A stretch of 20,507 nt of DNA from Chara braunii (Eukaryota; Streptophyta; Charophyceae; Charales; Characeae). Below are positions 8,844 to 17,411 of the stretch, in pieces. The position numbers were made by a program, and so were the translations under genes. Under the pieces are notes generated by a model. The model saw only the letters and a list, made by a program, of their open reading frames with translations. It was not told the origin of the DNA and made no database searches. The DNA lies in NCBI GenBank assembly GCA_003427395.1, contig BFEA01000184.1, forward strand, positions 1,795,100 to 1,815,606, given 5' to 3'. The number at the start of each line of letters is the position of its first letter. The stretch's first letter is position 1.

Positions 8844-8873
8844 CTAGGTGACCTGTTGCAACTTTGCTTGCAA
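8844..8873 (-). other. Candidate Helitron 3' terminus (CTAG plus short hairpin)
   Basis: On the minus strand the sequence ends with CTAG followed by T, the expected Helitron 3' end and insertion context. Eight bases inside it lies a hairpin formed by two TTGCAA arms (8856-8861 and 8868-8873) around a 6-nt loop. The stem is shorter than the usual one and TTGCAA is itself palindromic, so chance is possible. Confidence 0.28.
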
Positions 8874-8954
8874 GGGGAAGGAGGGCGGGGGGCTGTTTTG
8901 CGGGGTCTTACCTTTTGAACCATATGGCCCCTGTTGGCAAAGCATGCTTTTACC

Positions 8955-10199
8955 TCAGATGTGCATGTTGAGGTTCCTTGTGTAGAACCACTCCTGTTCC
9001 GAGGTGAGCTCTGTGGCAATCCGTCGAGCAATCATCTCTCTGTAGTTATGAAATGCCATGTGATGATATTAAAGTTGTTGTGAAAAGGTGATTTCCAAGA
9101 GGGTGTGGACGTACTCCCAACTGTTTGGTTCGCAGAGTGATTATGTTTTGAGGTTGATTATGTATCTTCGTTCTTTATTATCCACTTGGATGATTTGCTC
9201 GGCCACGTCTGACAGTCTAAAGGAGTGTAAGACATCGTACCAGGGGCCTGCGTTGACCGAATACGGAGTTCGTTTAGGAGTTGATTCCCCTCTGAGCTTT
9301 TGGTAAATCTTGTGAACCCCATTGTATCTATAATTAGGTAAAGGCATTCCATTGCTGACTTGTCTGTGATCTTCAGCCAGCACGTTGTTTAGAACTGCGT
9401 GGTCGTGTTTGTGATTACCCGCAATGTAATTGACCACTCCTCTGGGAAGCAGAGTTGTGATTCTTACTGATTTGTAGCGTTTGAGCTGCAGATTTATATC
9501 TGCTGCAGGGAGGGACTGGGCAGCAAAGTCCTACCAAAGCAGAACACTAATGAGTTTGGGAATACCAATGTCAACTGCGAGCTTATGCCAATCAGGGACA
9601 GGAGCAGTTGTTTGAGCCCGCGTAAGTGCATTCTGGGCAGGGAGTTGCAAAGTTCTTTGGCAGACTATTTTCTGTGGCAGTGTAGTTGGTGGCGAAGAGA
9701 GCACATCAAATGAGTTATTAGGCAGTCATGCGTTGTTGGTCGGGAGTGAAGAATGCTGAGATTGAGAAGACGGGGTAACACCGGGTGTTTGTTGGAGATT
9801 CCGTTGGGATTGGACAATTGCATCCACATCAAGAGCAGTCATTTCATCATCCAAGATCGTGTGGATTTCAATCGGAGTGGAGATCTAGTCAGCAAAGGAA
9901 GGTGTGGTTGTTGGTGTGTCAGTTTGTGTTTTGTCAATCGTTGTGGAGGTCGTGGATGTGTGAGATGCAGGTGGGGGGGATGGAGGGGATGAAGTGTATT
10001 TTGTTGTTTCGCCTTCACAATTGTCTGAGTCATTCTCTAGTGGATATGATTGTTTTGTTTCCTCTATTTTGTTCTTTTGGGTCAAGTCTTGGGCAAGATC
10101 TTATGGCAAATGAGTATCGCTTGCAGGGTTGTCTGTCGGCTCAAGCTTTCTGCGCTTCTTCAAGTGTTCCGACTCCAATGTTGCAGTCGGGGTCCCATC
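8955..10199 (-). pseudogene. Unidentified reading frame downstream of the Helitron helicase
   Basis: A single minus frame stays in phase for 415 codons from 10199 to a stop at 8957-8955, interrupted by six internal stops but by no frameshift I can detect. Order: a basic nuclear-localisation-like stretch (HLKKRRKLEP); a Ser/Thr/Pro-rich low-complexity region (SSPPSPPPASHTSTTSTT); a helical segment VPDWHKLAVDIGIPKLISVL; then a dense, folded-looking block with RYKSVRITTLLPRGVVNYIA, HDHAVLNNVLAEDHRQVSNG, PLPNYRYNGVHKIYQKLRGE, NAGPWYDVLHSFRLSDVAEQ; and finally MAFHNYREMIARRIATELTS. I do not recognise the family. It begins just after the helicase stop, next to a splice-acceptor-like pyrimidine tract. 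It could be a Helitron accessory protein, a captured host gene or part of another transposase. Confidence 0.55.
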
Positions 10200-10222
10200 T
10201 GCACGAAGAGAGACAAAACAAC
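10199..10222 (-). promoter_or_regulatory. Possible 3' splice site before the accessory frame
   Basis: Minus-strand sequence ttgttttgtctctcttcgtgcag ends with AG at 10200-10199, a pyrimidine-rich tract typical of an intron acceptor, immediately before the accessory frame. It lies just downstream of the helicase stop at 10232. The matching donor was not identified. Confidence 0.3.
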
Positions 10223-10231
10223 AAAGAAAAT

Positions 10232-11640
10232 TTAGTGTCCCATCAAAACCTCCTTATATACCACACTCTTGGTTCTTCTCGAATCATCAGACAAGCATAC
10301 ACGAACATCAGAGGGATGGCCCGTCCGGAACAATGCAACATAAAGTTGGTCATGTGAAAAAACTGGTTTATGCAAGAAAATTCCAGCATGGCGAGTGGTC
10401 TGACCATGCGTTTTGTTAATCGTGATTGCAAAAGCAACACGAACTAAAAACTGTTTCTGTTTCCAATGCAATCCTGTTTTCGATTGTGCTTCACTCTTAG
10501 TCACTACCCTGGGTATTGTGACCTCCTCCCTAGTCACCATATGAACAGTTTTGAGGGGTGGTTGCCAACAACCTCACTGACAACCAATCTGCTGCCATTG
10601 CAGAGCCCGTTCGGAGAATCGATATTTCCAAGCAGCATAATTGGCACACCTTTCTTCAATCTCAAATTATGTGGGGGCAGTCCAAATTCATCAATGAAGT
10701 TCAGGAATTCCACTGCAACCTCCAGTTTGTCATTTTCGTCCAGCCATTCATCAACACCCAAACAGAAAATTTCTTCGCCAGGGAATTGGGTAAGTAAGAC
10801 GTTGTTTATGAGCTTTGTCTCATCATTTTTAGGACAAAGAATCATTCTTTGACTAAGCCACTCCCTTTCAGAGGCATGCTCTGCAAGGTTGGGAAAGGTC
10901 CATTTGATAAGGTCTTCTGAGGTGTCGTTGAGGTAAATATCAGCAGGCAATTCAATGACAGTGTCGTCATCCTCGTCGACTTTAAGATGGTTCCCATCCC
11001 CAAATGCAAGCAGCCAATGTGCAAAATTCATTGTTTCTTCATTGGCCCCCCGTGACAATGCCCGCATATTCTCTTCTAGCTTTAAAGTTTTGAAGTGTTC
11101 CCACAGCGGTGAGCTTTTCATGCACGTTTTCACCTGTTGCGCTCTCGTACTTCGTTGGACAACAGGTAACACTTGTCTGAAATCACCTGCCAGAACGATC
11201 ACTTTGTCTGCAAACGGCATATTTGAATCGCAGAGGTTTCTTAATGTGCGGTCCAATGCTTCTAAGAGGTGTTTGTGGCTCATGGACGCCTCATCCCACA
11301 CAATGAGGTCAGTTTTTTCATCAATTGTGCAAGGCCGGATTGTTTCGGGATTTTGAATACTATGTTGTCAGCTAGCTGGATAGGAGAACGAAACCTGGAA
11401 TGGAAAGTTTGCCCCCCATCCAACAATGTAGATGCAATCCCGCTAGACGCAACAACCAAGGCGATTTTTTTCTCTAAGCGGACACCGGTCAATATTGTGT
11501 TAATGCAGTATATCTTCCCAGTGCCTACAGGGGCGTCTAGGAAAATTCCTTGTGGCCGCGAGCTTCTCGCTGCGTCTACCGCTTCGTATACAAACCTCTG
11601 TTGTGACGGTCTGGGACATGTCGTTCGCGTCTCCTATGTT
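10232..11640 (-). pseudogene. Helitron PIF1-like helicase domain
   Basis: Superfamily 1 helicase motifs occur in order on the minus strand: FVYEAVDAARSSRPQGIFLD leading into a Walker A box APVGTGKI (about 11511-11534; the final Thr of GKT is Ile here); ALVVASSGIASTLLDGGQT (motif Ia); LIVWDEASM (Walker B, about 11280-11305); VIVLAGDFRQVLPVV (motif III, about 11160-11200); LEENMRAL (motif IV); and near the C terminus FLVRVAFAITINKTHGQTT and PVFSHDQLYVALFR (motifs V/VI), ending at a stop at 10232. Frameshifts lie near 11300 and 10545. The domain unwinds DNA during rolling-circle transposition. Walker A decay and the shifts make it inactive. Confidence 0.93.
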
Positions 11641-12250
11641 TGTTTCAACACTGACATGTCGTATGTCAGTTCATCTCGCAACTCGTGTGGGAGTCTGTTG
11701 AGGCCCCTTTGGGTGTCCAATCGTTGTGCGAGGTCCATATCCAGGCGAGATGGGTGCCTGAGGTTGAAGGTTTCCAATTGTAACCCCTTCCCTTGCAACA
11801 ATCTCTCTATGTCCAAAACGACTAACGCGCGCAACACAGACTCTGAGATATCTGAAGTGAATTCATGCGTATAATCATTCCACATCTTCGGGCAATGAGC
11901 GTGCAAGAATTTATCGGGTGTGCAGTTTCGCAGAATATAAGAAGTCTTACCACCTGTTCACAGAGCTGGCGCGGCATTGCATAATGCGCCATACTTTCCA
12001 TGTAGTCATTCCATTCTCGATCGTCATTCAGAAGACCGAGAGCAAGAAATGTTTCTTGGCAAGTTTCGTACGTGACTCCATTCACGGTCCTCAAGTCCTT
12101 GAAGGATTCTGCACCTCTCGAGTGCTCTTGAGTCAAAAGAATCCGCAGATAAAAGACATCGCCCTTTTGCAGTTGAGTTTGATACATTCTTCCTATCTTT
12201 CTGAATCCCTTCTTCGCGTTTCGTGCTCTAGGTGCCCAATAGTCTTTCTT
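11634..12250 (-). pseudogene. Helitron RepHel inter-domain linker
   Basis: After a stop at 12253-12251 the Rep frame continues with KKDYWAPRARNAKKGF, IGRMYQTQLQKGDVFYLRIL, AESFKDLRTVNGVTYETCQE and LGLLNDDREWNDYMESM. This is the familiar Helitron segment G-R-M-Y ... F-Y-L-R-x-L-L ... S-F-x-D-L-R-T-V-x-G ... L-G-L-L-x-D-D-x-E-W between Rep and helicase. A frameshift near 11905-11935 moves the reading to MWNDYTHEFTSDI, LLQGKGLQLETFNLRHPSRL and on to the TAG at 11634. The order and spacing are normal for the family. Confidence 0.88.
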
Positions 12251-14227
12251 TCATGTGTGTGTGGCGACCACATCGGTATACATGGTTGGTTGGTTTTGGA
12301 GGAGATGTTTGTTCTGTGCATTGATTTTCATCCATGCAATCAATTTTGTGGCTGGGGGACCGCGCTGAATAACTTTCTGCACATCGCCAGGCTTGAAATA
12401 CACAGTCTGGCGGTTTTCCAAGTGGACAGGCAAGCGCGCCATGCAGGGATAAGCCTCACTTATGTTGAAGCCAAATATTCTCCAACATCCTTCCGATGCC
12501 CCTGCCGATCGCAAATCTTGATAGGCTATCGTTTCGTCTTTCTTATGTTTTTCGCTTACCTCACCCACCATCGCTCGGTCCCCGCCTTTGAAGACGTACT
12601 TGTACAAATATTTTATGCATGTCACGTTCGCACAAACCTCTATATTGATATGGCAATCAAATCGCAAAAGCAGATACGGATTGTATGGCACAACGCGAGT
12701 ATCGTCATAAAGGTCGCCGTCTATGGTAACCGTACTGCCCCCATCGTCAGATCGTCTTCGTCGATATGTCGAGTAATTATCGTCATTTGTCCATACGGTT
12801 TCTTTGCTGAACGCCTTTGGAAATCCCTGCGTGCAGCTCTTGTCTACAGTGCAAGACGCGTGGGGTCGCTCTTTGCCGCATTTAGAGTGCAACATCGATT
12901 TCACAACTATTTTTCGCAGTTCACCGCCTGCCAGGATTTCAGCGCATACCAAGCGATCAATATCATTTGGGGATCGCAGTTTATCTTTCTCATCAAGGAC
13001 GATTAGCATGTGCGCATGTGGAAACCCTCGTTTTTTTAATTCAATGACATACAGATATGCAACCACTTTGTCAAAGATGTTTTTGCCGAGTATTTCACAC
13101 TTTAACTGTCTGAAATAACCCTTGAACACCCGCGCCACAATGTCGGGTCTGTCGGCAACGCACTGGCCAGGTAGCAATGCATTTTGGATTTTTTGTCATT
13201 TTGTATTGCAAGTCATTGTGATGAAGAGGTCAGGTTTACCCATTTTTCTGCACGCAGTCATTGCATCTTGATACTTATCGTACAAAAACCTGGGGCCCGA
13301 AGTAAAACTGGATGGCAACACAACTCTTTGCCCAATGGACTCAGAGTTACCATCCGTCTTCGTAGCATCGCATAAGGATTGGTACATTTCAGCACATTTT
13401 TTTTGCTGATTGTTTCGAAAATAGGAAAGGTTCATACTTGCCATCTTCGTGAAAGCTCCGCAAACTTATTCCTGGAACAGTCTACCTGCTAGCAGCAAAG
13501 ATGGACGTTCAGTGTGCCGCTCTTGCAAGTGGAAAGCATAGAATTCGCGAGGGCTCATCTTTACTGGTCACCCTTGCTCTGGATCACCCGGTCCACAAAA
13601 CCACCCATCCTCGCCGGCCGGGAACAGTAAAAGGTAATGCAAGGCATCATGTGCACAGTTCCTCTCACTGAATTTTCTAAGTCCTTCATTACGCATCTGC
13701 AGTACTATTTCTCTCGGTTGTGGGTTATCTTTCATGAGGATGAAGACCTCTTGGAGTCCTTCCGGTCTGTTGTATCGTCGGGAGAGCTCTCCACGTGGTT
13801 TGGCATCGGGACTAACTACCAAAGTTCTTTCTTCGATGATTTCATCAGGCAGCTCACATGCTGCGATGAAATCTCGGATGTAAGGGTTGCATTGGCATAA
13901 TAGGGAATGTAGTCTCCGCAAGAGACAACAGAGTGTCTCACGTTCGGCAGCATCAATAGACTCAGGGAGATTCATTTCTTCCAACCGAATGTTCGTTGGC
14001 TCCTCTGACAATTGCGGGTCGTGGACATATATTTGTGCAAATTGTGGTCTGCGGCCAGGAGGAGCACGCAGTGGGCCAATGCGAAGGAACATGCGGCCTT
14101 CAACACGCAACATACCTTTCCAACCATGCAGATCAGCATTTTTTTCGACCAAATGTTGTGACATCAGAGAAAGTGCATTGTTCAATCGGGAAAGTGCATT
14201 GTTCAATCGGTGGGCATGTTTCCGCAA
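12251..14227 (-). pseudogene. Helitron Rep domain (Helitron_like_N, HUH and Y2 nuclease)
   Basis: This is one phase of 1977 bp with internal stops at about 13568 (TGA), about 13455 (TAA) and 13198-13196 (TGA), and no frameshift. Recognised in order: LLCQCNPYIRDFIAACE; RRYNRPEGLQEVFILM; ALHYLLLFPAGEDGW; MSPREFYAFHLQER; LLLAGRLFQE; VVLPSSFTSGPRFLYDKYQD; KPDLFITMTCN; ALLPGQCVADRPDIVARVFK; the HUH motif in FPHAHMLIVLDE (HAH codons at 13010-13018); YNPYLLLRFDCHINIEVC; and the Y2 motif YLYKYVFKG (12584-12610), where both Tyr residues of the nicking pair remain. It nicks and joins single strands at the element ends. Two of the stops (13196 and 12251) sit where the family has Trp, consistent with TGG to TGA mutation. 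Confidence 0.95.
14169..14210 (-). repeat. Perfect 21-bp tandem duplication in Rep
   Basis: gaaagtgcattgttcaatcgg occurs twice back to back (14169-14189 and 14190-14210). It is in frame, giving LNNALSR twice on the minus strand, so it adds seven residues near the Rep N terminus without shifting the frame. Confidence 0.95.
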
Positions 14228-14610
14228 ACATTTGCCAGCAGGCGTGTTTGCTTGCCACAGTGCAAGAATTTAATATTCTGGCGCGCCCGAGGGCGGAGGT
14301 TGCCACAGAGGGAAGAATCTTTCTCCCTTTCTACAACAAATGGTGCCCCATTCTTTTTCATGACTCCACAGAAGTGCATAGCAGTGTTCGCAAGGGGTCC
14401 TTTCCCCCAGTGCTATTTTTGGTACATTGAAGTATTGGTTAAAGAGTCTTCAGTAGGTGGACAAATGTTATCCGAATGAAAGGGCGGTGCGTTTGTTGCA
14501 CATGCCGCGGTATTGTTTATGTGCACATGAACAGCATGTTCATATTGTATGTGATCGTCTGAGAATGGCGTTCTCAATGCTTCATTGATCGAAGGGCAGC
14601 AATTTCCCAA
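14215..14610 (-). pseudogene. Helitron Rep N-terminal Cys/His segment, frameshifted
   Basis: Upstream of the Rep frame the minus strand reads YFNVPKIALGERTPCEHCYALLW (CEHC codons at 14381-14392), followed by ICCRKGERFFPLW. This is the Helitron N-terminal pattern C-x-x-C-x-A-x-x-W ... C-C-x-x-G-K/E, thought to bind metal and DNA ends. A shift near 14420 joins it to the preceding frame 14413-14610 (INEALRTPFSDDHIQYEHAV), and a stop near 14275 separates it from the main Rep frame. Cys residues are preserved. Confidence 0.75.
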
Positions 14611-15783
14611 ATCTGTTCTGATGGAACAGCAGGGGTGGATGGCACAGGAAGAAAAGGTGTTTTTGGAAGAGAAGGTGCAGATGGCACATGAGCGTGCGTC
14701 TCCGGGACAGAAGGGGTGGATGGCATAGGAACAGGCATAGCAGCAAGTGGTTGCGTGTACTAGGATAAAGCAATACTAGGAGGGGTGACGTGCACCACCA
14801 TCGGTCGCGATACGGGTGCATTCAGCAGGTCGTGCTGCGGTGTCTCGTCTGCCGGTGCAGCCTTTTTTTTATTATATAATATCGTTTCTTGGCCATCTTC
14901 GTACGCTCGTGGTGATCTTCTATTAAGGCTGAGGGAATGGTGGAGGGAAGAGAATGGAACTGTAACGTAGTCGACTGCGGACCGGAAGAGAGCACATCAT
15001 GTAGTGGCGAGGTGGTTGGCCGCAATTGAACAGGCAGGGTGTCTGTTGTGTATGGTGCGGGATTGATCATGTGGAAAGGCATAGGCATCGCGCGAGACGT
15101 GATTATATCTGGTAGTAGCTGCTGCCTTTTTTTCGTGTGCACGTGCAGCAGTTTTTTTCACATAGTAGTGTTTGTTCGCCATCCTCTTGCGATCTATTTC
15201 TTCTTCATGGGGTGAGGAGGGAGTGGGTGAGATGAGAGGACACGAAGGACCATCAGTCGGTACCGCAGTCCAATTTCATTTGTACTCAGTGACAGATCGA
15301 TGGCAAGGTTCTCCCGAACGCATCAAAGACGGTTGTTGCATTTCAACTGCATGACAATCACACTGTTGGATGTCGACGCACAGAAGAGAGGGGGAGGGAT
15401 GGTCATTTTTACTGTCCCCAAGAGAGAGAGTCGTGGCATCCGGAGGAGGGGAGTTTAGATCATGGTGAGGGGCATCCGATTCATTCACAATGTGTGTAGC
15501 ATCAGCAAGAATGTGTTCGGCTTTGGTGTCGAGCTGGTGTTGACGCTTACAACGTTTTGGAGGGGTTGGAGAGTAGTTATTTTCGGCAAATTCTAAGGTC
15601 CGTTGCAGCTGGGTGAGCAAAGAAAACAAAAAGGATCTGCATTGAGTCTCTAGAGCATCAGGGTTTCTCTGTACGGCTCTGCACGGTTTCTTGGAGGGTT
15701 TTGTGAGGGAATAAGAGTTGCTTATCTGCTTTGTGCTGGTGTTTCGAAGGGAGAGTCAGCACTAGAGACACCTCCTTCGCCAT
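14580..15783 (-). pseudogene. Helitron leader region: basic and proline-rich, with duplicated ATG-headed segment
   Basis: Coding-like minus-strand segments precede Rep. A possible start ATG at 15783-15781 opens MAKEVSLVLTLPSKHQHKAD. A frame at 15276-15629 reads LLTQLQRTLEFAENNYSPTP, then basic KRCKRQHQLDTKAEHI. Two related ATG-headed segments follow: MANKHYYVKKTAARAHEKKA (ATG at 15182-15180) and MAKKRYYIIKKKAAPADETP (ATG at 14896-14894), 286 bp apart. The last leads to Pro-rich VPMPSTPSVPETHAHVPSAP. Lys/Arg-rich leaders are usual before Helitron Rep. Whether these are exons, separate small ORFs or one degraded N terminus cannot be decided from the sequence. No domain is recognised. Confidence 0.4.
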
Positions 15784-16020
15784 GTGCAAGGAACCGCGAC
15801 ATCCAACTTCGATGGTAAAAAATGCAAACCCACATACACAATGTCTGAACTGTTGGGATTCCGGCAATGCACAAACAGCAAAAAGTTCTCGACAGTAATT
15901 GGTAAAACTCATGAAACAGCTAAAGCAATGCGCAAACAGCGACCGCATTCGGAAAAACTCATGAAACAGCTAAGGCAGGCGGAAACGAAGATGCTGGGAC
16001 ATGAAATTTTCATCACATGA
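15784..16020 (+). other. Short plus-strand open frame with internal 50-bp repeat, doubtful gene
   Basis: A 78-codon frame (start MQGTATSNFDGKKCKPTYTM) overlaps the end of the Helitron leader on the other strand. It contains two exact copies of aaaactcatgaaacagctaa at 15904-15923 and 15954-15973, plus a related gcaatgc-caaacagc pair at about 15865 and 15925, giving the repeated peptide KxxKLMKQLRQAE-like. The repeat may explain why the frame stays open. It may instead be part of the Helitron 5' end. I do not recognise it. Confidence 0.15.
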
Positions 16021-16140
16021 TTATCTGGCAAGTAAATATATTTGCAAAATTTTTTAGGTTTTTTTTGCTATATTTGGCACCAAATAAAAGGAGGATTGCG
16101 TAGAAAAAATGCAAGACTATAAGGGTGGGAAAAAATAAAA
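16021..16140. other. A/T-rich spacer, no gene seen
   Basis: Short A/T-rich stretch with T runs and a small hairpin tttggcaccaaa at about 16074-16085. It may contain the unresolved 5' end of the Helitron. No coding signal. Confidence 0.4.
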
Positions 16141-16422
16141 GAGGGGGAGAGATGCATGGGGGTGGCGAGTGCTGAAGAGAGGGCAGCGGGGGGGCGAGCG
16201 GCGGATGGCGAGCGAAGTAGCGACGAAGGGCGCAAGGCGGAGGGCTGGCGGAGGGCGGCGAGGCGGAAGGAGGCGAGAGGAAGGCGCATCGTGGATGGCG
16301 GGCAGAGAAGCGACGGAGGGCGGGCGCAGGAGGGGCGGAGGGCTGGCGGAGGGCGGCGGAGGGCGGCGGAGCGTGGGGCAGCGGAGAGAGGCGGAGCAGG
16401 AGGGCGGCGGAGCGAGTCGGAC

Positions 16423-16425
<3 letters not shown>
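16141..16425 (+). repeat. Purine/G-rich low-complexity block
   Basis: Plus-strand sequence dominated by GGC/GGA/GAG triplets (gagggcggcg, ggcggagggcggcggagg), with poly-Arg/Gly frames on one strand and poly-Ser/Pro/Arg frames on the other. Open frames here reflect composition. The many GG and GGG runs could form G-quadruplexes on the plus strand. Confidence 0.8.

Positions 16426-16469
<44 letters not shown>
16426..16469. repeat. (TC)n microsatellite
   Basis: About 22 uninterrupted TC units directly follow the purine-rich block and lead into a C/T-rich tail. Confidence 0.97.
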
Positions 16470-16471
<2 letters not shown>

Positions 16472-16611
16472 CCCCTCTCTTTACGCGTCGCTCCACTACT
16501 CTTGACATGCAAAAAATGAACAAAACAATGGTGGTTCGTCTTTCTTTCCATGTTCTTGCCGAAGATTCACTCCGGATTTGCACATTTCGAGAGTAGTGAA
16601 GTGAGGCCCTT

Positions 16612-16627
16612 TCTCTCTCTCTCTCTA
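16612..16627. repeat. Short (TC)n microsatellite
   Basis: About eight TC units. Between 16470 and 16611 there is no gene I can support; open frames there are extensions of the repeat frames. Confidence 0.9.
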
Positions 16628-16721
16628 TTTTGGTTTAAGACCAAGACATTTGGCGGAAAACAAAAAGGAAATTAACAAAAGATATCGCACTCCAAGACAA
16701 AACCAACAGAAAAAGACAACA

Positions 16722-16725
<4 letters not shown>

Positions 16726-16797
<72 letters not shown>
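16726..16797. repeat. Long (TC)n microsatellite
   Basis: About 36 uninterrupted TC units, the longest in the window. The flanks share a word: aaaagatatcgcactccaag before it (about 16677) and aaaagacatcgcacctcaag after it (about 16855), indicating that a unit of about 178 bp containing the microsatellite was duplicated. Confidence 0.97.
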
Positions 16798-16798
<1 letters not shown>

Positions 16799-16923
16799 AG
16801 CTGTATTTTGCAAAAAGACGACGACACTTCAAGAAAAACTAAAATGAAAAAGACAAAAGACATCGCACCTCAAGAAAAACACATCGGTGCGTAGGCCGCT
16901 TCCCCCGCTGGCAACTTCCCCTA

Positions 16924-16927
<4 letters not shown>

Positions 16928-16997
<70 letters not shown>
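16928..16997. repeat. Compound (TC)n(AC)n microsatellite
   Basis: About 23 TC units run directly into about 12 AC units. The AC part can adopt Z-DNA and the TC part triplex DNA. Confidence 0.97.
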
Positions 16998-17147
16998 AAG
17001 AGGGTATAGGTAGAGGGCATAGACAGAGGGCATAAGGATTTATACTAACCTGAGTCGCCCATCTCGCAGTCGCGATGCAGTACGTCGCGTAGAAGTTCTT
17101 GGCGCCAAACCGTCTCACTCACACACACTGAAACACACAAACAGCCA

Positions 17148-17150
<3 letters not shown>

Positions 17151-17182
<32 letters not shown>
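17151..17182. repeat. (GA)n microsatellite
   Basis: Sixteen GA units, the reverse complement of the (TC)n arrays to the left, so the two arms could pair into a long imperfect hairpin around 16998-17150. Confidence 0.97.
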
Positions 17183-17184
<2 letters not shown>

Positions 17185-17411
17185 ACGTAGCGTAGATCTC
17201 GTCGTGTAGCGTAGGTCGCATCGCCTAGGTCGCGTCGCGTAGTGTAGGTTGGGTAGGCAGGTCGCGTTGCGTAGGTAGGTCGCGTAGCATAGCGTAGGTA
17301 GGTCGCGACGCGTTGGTAGGTCGCGTAGCATAGCGTAGGTTGCGTAGGTAGGCCGTGTCGCGTAGGTAGGTCGCGTAGGGTAGTGTAGGTTGCGTAGGTA
17401 GGTCGCGTCAC
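17183..17411. repeat. GTAGGTCGCG-type minisatellite
   Basis: About 230 bp of variants of gtaggtcgcg, gtagcatagcgtag and gtaggttgcgtag. A larger unit, gtaggtcgcgtagcatagcgtaggt, occurs at about 17274 and again at about 17315. Tyr/Thr/Arg-rich minus-strand frames (PTYATRPTYATYAM) are by-products of the repeat. Confidence 0.85.

Larger units (their letters stand above)
8844..15800 (-). mobile_element. Helitron rolling-circle transposon, autonomous-type but decayed
   Basis: The minus strand carries the diagnostic RepHel fusion: a Helitron_like_N/Rep region with HUH and Y2 motifs followed by a PIF1-like SF1 helicase, about 4.4 kb in all. A proline-rich leader lies upstream and a further 1.2 kb reading frame lies downstream. 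The left end is placed at a candidate CTAG terminus (8844-8847). The right end is not resolved; 15800 is simply where leader-like coding fades. Helitrons replicate by rolling circle and insert between A and T without target duplication; the base before CTAG here is A on the plus strand (T on the minus strand), as expected. Stops and a few frameshifts make this copy inactive. Confidence 0.88.

Noticed and set aside
11918-13006. Plus-strand 362-codon open frame, the longest in the window
   Set aside because: It lies exactly opposite the Helitron Rep and linker, whose motifs (HUH, Y2) are unmistakable on the minus strand. The plus translation has no recognisable domain.
8955-14227. Alternative genetic code with reassigned stops, suggested by long frames with internal stops
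   Set aside because: All three stop codons occur inside frames. TGA falls at Trp positions, but a TAA near 13455 falls where the family usually has Tyr. LINE A and the helicase also carry frameshifts, so ordinary decay explains the pattern.
16068-16596. Several frames encoding poly-Arg/Glu or poly-Ser/Leu proteins
   Set aside because: They are produced by the GGC/GGA block and (TC)n repeats; all frames are open because of composition.
16998-17150. Possible tRNA or small RNA between the opposed microsatellites
   Set aside because: No cloverleaf, A/B box or other conserved signature could be found by eye.
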